Assembly (NCBI GenBank): GCA_023663635.1
Contig: JAMPHD010000013.1
Span: 1 to 64,000 of the forward strand
Length of the DNA stretch: 64,000 bases
From: Acetatifactor muris
GTDB taxonomy: Bacteria; Bacillota; Clostridia; Lachnospirales; Lachnospiraceae
Direction: 5' to 3'
Both the position numbers and the translations under genes were made by a program. Positions 62,286-64,000 of the stretch are shown in pieces; within the stretch, counting starts at the first letter, position 1, and each line of letters opens with the position of its first letter. A model generated the notes under the pieces. It saw only the letters and a list, made by a program, of their open reading frames with translations, searched no databases and was not told where the DNA came from.

Positions 62286-63974
62286 TCAGTGCAGCAGACC
62301 GCACTTTTGGGCGATACGGACCAACAGATAGCCCTTGGGGAACCCTCTCAGCTCTTCCTCCGTGATCCCGCGCAGCACCAACAGCATCACAAAGTACACT
62401 ATAACGGCCACCAACAGCGCCGGTATCACCGCGATGCGCACGGATTCCGTCAACAGCAGGATGCCCTCATACACCGCGCGGGCGGCTGCTCCCATGAATA
62501 TCGAGGCAAGGAGCGGGATTCCGAAACTTGAGACCAGTTCCTGCCTGTAACCGATGGCTCTGCGCACGGCCCACTGGTTCAGGAGACACATGATCCCGGA
62601 ATAGACCGTGTTGGCGATGGTAAGGCTGTAGAGATCCAGATCGGTGTGCAACAGCAGCCCGAACAACAGCAGCGTCTGCACCGTCAGCGCCACGGCAGCG
62701 TTGACAATGGGGGCGTTCACATGGCCCAGTCCCTGCAGGACGGAGCTGTTTAATGTGGACAGCGCGTAGAACACCACCGACAGAGACAGTGACATCAGAA
62801 GTATGCCCGCAGTCGCCAGCGTCTCGTCCGTCTGAGAGGGAAAGAGCAGCGTGGTCACCGGCTTGGCCAACACCAACAGGCCCACCGCCGATGGGATGGA
62901 GATGACCATGGTGCTCTTGACCGCCACCCGAATCTTGTCCCTGGCGTCCGCCATCTTGCGGGCCGCCACGAAAGCCGCCACCGAGGGGATCATGGCCGAT
63001 GCCATGGCGGAGGCAAAGGCCGTGGGAATATTGGAGATGGTCTGCGCCATCCCCGAAAAGATCCCGTAGTTGTTGTAGGCATCGGTGCTGTCGAGTCCCA
63101 ACATTGACGGGATTACATCCACATAGACTTTGCTGTTTACCACACTGCTCAGATTGTACACGGCCGTACTCAAAATAAAGGGCGTCACTACCATGGTGAT
63201 CGTCCGAATGATATCCCTGTAGGAATCCGTCTCTTTATGCCTGTCGCGCGCAATCCTTCTGTAAATCATCTTGCGGTTCAGCGCGTAGATCCCTGCCATG
63301 AACAACAGCGCCATCAACACGCCGGCCCCTGTGCCGAGCGCGCTTCCCATTGCGCCGTAGGTGGCGCGTTTCACCTGCAGACTCTCCTCCACGGGCACCT
63401 CCATGGTGCCCATGACATTTTGGATGAGCAGCACGGCGGCACCGATACTCACCACCGCGTTGGCGATCTGCTCCAGAATCTGGGACACGGAGGTCTGCAC
63501 CATGCTGCGGTGAGCTTGGAAATATCCCCTGAGCACTCCCAGAATGCCGTAGATAAAGATCGTGGGGGCAAAAGTGCGCAGCACCGGCACCGCCGCCTCG
63601 TCCTTCAGAAACAACCCTGCTCCGAAGAACAGCGCCAGACCGGCGATACCGCCCACCACCAGCACATAGCCCATGGCGCACAGAAAGATCCTGTGGGCGT
63701 TGCGATATTCCTTCACCGCCAGTTTCTGGGCAATGACCTTGGAGATGGCGGAGGGAATGCTGTAGGAGGAGATCAGCAATACAATGGTGTAAAAGCTGTA
63801 AGCCACCTGAAAATAGCCGATCCCGAGAGTTCCCACAACAGCAGTTAAAGGGCTCCTGTATAGGAGCCCTATTATCCTGGTTATAATACCCGCGGCGGCA
63901 AGGATCCCCGCCTGCAGGACAAAATCATTCTCTCTCTTATTCTCTCTCTTCTGTGACGATCTGTTCTGCGACAT
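62286..63974 (-). CDS. SpoVB/MurJ-like polysaccharide flippase
   Basis: The 562-residue protein has 14 hydrophobic helices and the N-terminal MOP pattern LQAGILAAAGIITRIIGLLYR. GTLGIGYFQVAYSFYTIVLL and RGYFQAHRSMVQTSVSQILEQ match Bacillus SpoVB/YtgP-type lipid II or polysaccharide flippases. In a spore former it may act in cortex synthesis or in lipid II export. The ATG at 63974 is used; a TTG at 63986 is 26 bases from the window end, so upstream control elements are not visible. Confidence 0.85.
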   Translation of the reverse strand: MSQNRSSQKRENKRENDFVLQAGILAAAGIITRIIGLLYRSPLTAVVGTLGIGYFQVAYSFYTIVLLISSYSIPSAISKVIAQKLAVKEYRNAHRIFLCAMGYVLVVGGIAGLALFFGAGLFLKDEAAVPVLRTFAPTIFIYGILGVLRGYFQAHRSMVQTSVSQILEQIANAVVSIGAAVLLIQNVMGTMEVPVEESLQVKRATYGAMGSALGTGAGVLMALLFMAGIYALNRKMIYRRIARDRHKETDSYRDIIRTITMVVTPFILSTAVYNLSSVVNSKVYVDVIPSMLGLDSTDAYNNYGIFSGMAQTISNIPTAFASAMASAMIPSVAAFVAARKMADARDKIRVAVKSTMVISIPSAVGLLVLAKPVTTLLFPSQTDETLATAGILLMSLSLSVVFYALSTLNSSVLQGLGHVNAPIVNAAVALTVQTLLLFGLLLHTDLDLYSLTIANTVYSGIMCLLNQWAVRRAIGYRQELVSSFGIPLLASIFMGAAARAVYEGILLLTESVRIAVIPALLVAVIVYFVMLLVLRGITEEELRGFPKGYLLVRIAQKCGLLH

Positions 63975-64000
63975 TCTAATACCCAATCAGCCAGTCATAC

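Overview
The window looks like a chromosome segment of a spore-forming, anaerobic Clostridia species, probably Lachnospiraceae. The evidence is an alpha/beta-type small acid-soluble spore protein with a SigG-like promoter, a SpoVB-like flippase, a CIRCE-controlled groESL operon, an RqcH homologue, strong AGGAGG-type ribosome binding sites, and a cytoplasmic Cys-type formate dehydrogenase with its molybdenum-cofactor genes. No species can be named from the sequence alone.

Left edge (1-1.4 kb): a decayed patch. It has two broken copies of a PD-(D/E)XK (Rpn/transposase-like) gene that share a nearly identical ~90 bp 5' segment, flanking an intact HicB antitoxin gene whose HicA partner survives only as a C-terminal stub.

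Polysaccharide locus (about 1.4-32.9 kb, all on the minus strand): a long capsule/exopolysaccharide-like operon. It is read from a good sigma-A promoter near 32.88 kb. Gene order is CpsB phosphatase, CpsC/Wzz, CpsD kinase with a YYGK-repeat tail, class B sortase, LCP ligase, a PKTG-type surface protein, priming glycosylphosphotransferase, Alg14/Alg13-like pair, pyruvyltransferase, GT2 (frameshifted), TagF-like, TagD-oxidoreductase fusion, class V aminotransferase, GNAT, LicD (frameshifted), LicC, a LicC-SDR-PurF-like fusion, GT4, Wzy, GT2, a DltD/AlgJ-like DHHW protein, MBOAT, acyl carrier protein, an AMP-ligase/nitroreductase fusion, Wzx, a beta-propeller protein, GT39 and a UbiA-type phosphoribosyltransferase. 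The middle and 3' end are visibly AT-richer than the rest. Seven G7/G8 homopolymers lie inside coding sequence here, and both G8 tracts put their gene out of frame by exactly +1. This suggests slipped-strand phase variation of surface phosphodiester and glycosyl decorations.

Housekeeping stretch (33-38.6 kb): PfkB-type sugar kinase, pnp and rpsO with an intervening hairpin, an MscS-like channel, and the divergent spore protein gene.

Formate/molybdenum region (38.6-52.9 kb, minus strand): formate dehydrogenase alpha subunit, a GltD-like/NuoF-like electron-transfer partner, fdhD, a MOSC-MogA fusion, moaA, modCBA, moaC, a MoeA-like protein with a Cys-rich tail, a MobA-MobB fusion and moeA. Many genes overlap or abut, so they probably act as one formate-oxidation and cofactor-supply unit. 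moaD, moaE and moeB homologues are not in the window.

Right part (53-64 kb): GH43 glycosidase, a small unknown protein, a complete PD-(D/E)XK family gene with a 30 bp tandem repeat in its 5' end, groEL/groES with CIRCE, a C39-like protein, an AraC regulator, rqcH, and a SpoVB/MviN-like flippase ending near the right edge.

The most interesting candidates are (1) the poly-G phase-variation pattern, (2) the DltABCD-like cassette with a nitroreductase fused to the adenylating enzyme, and (3) the LicC-SDR-PurF-like fusion in the same operon as a polyprenyl-phosphate phosphoribosyltransferase homologue.
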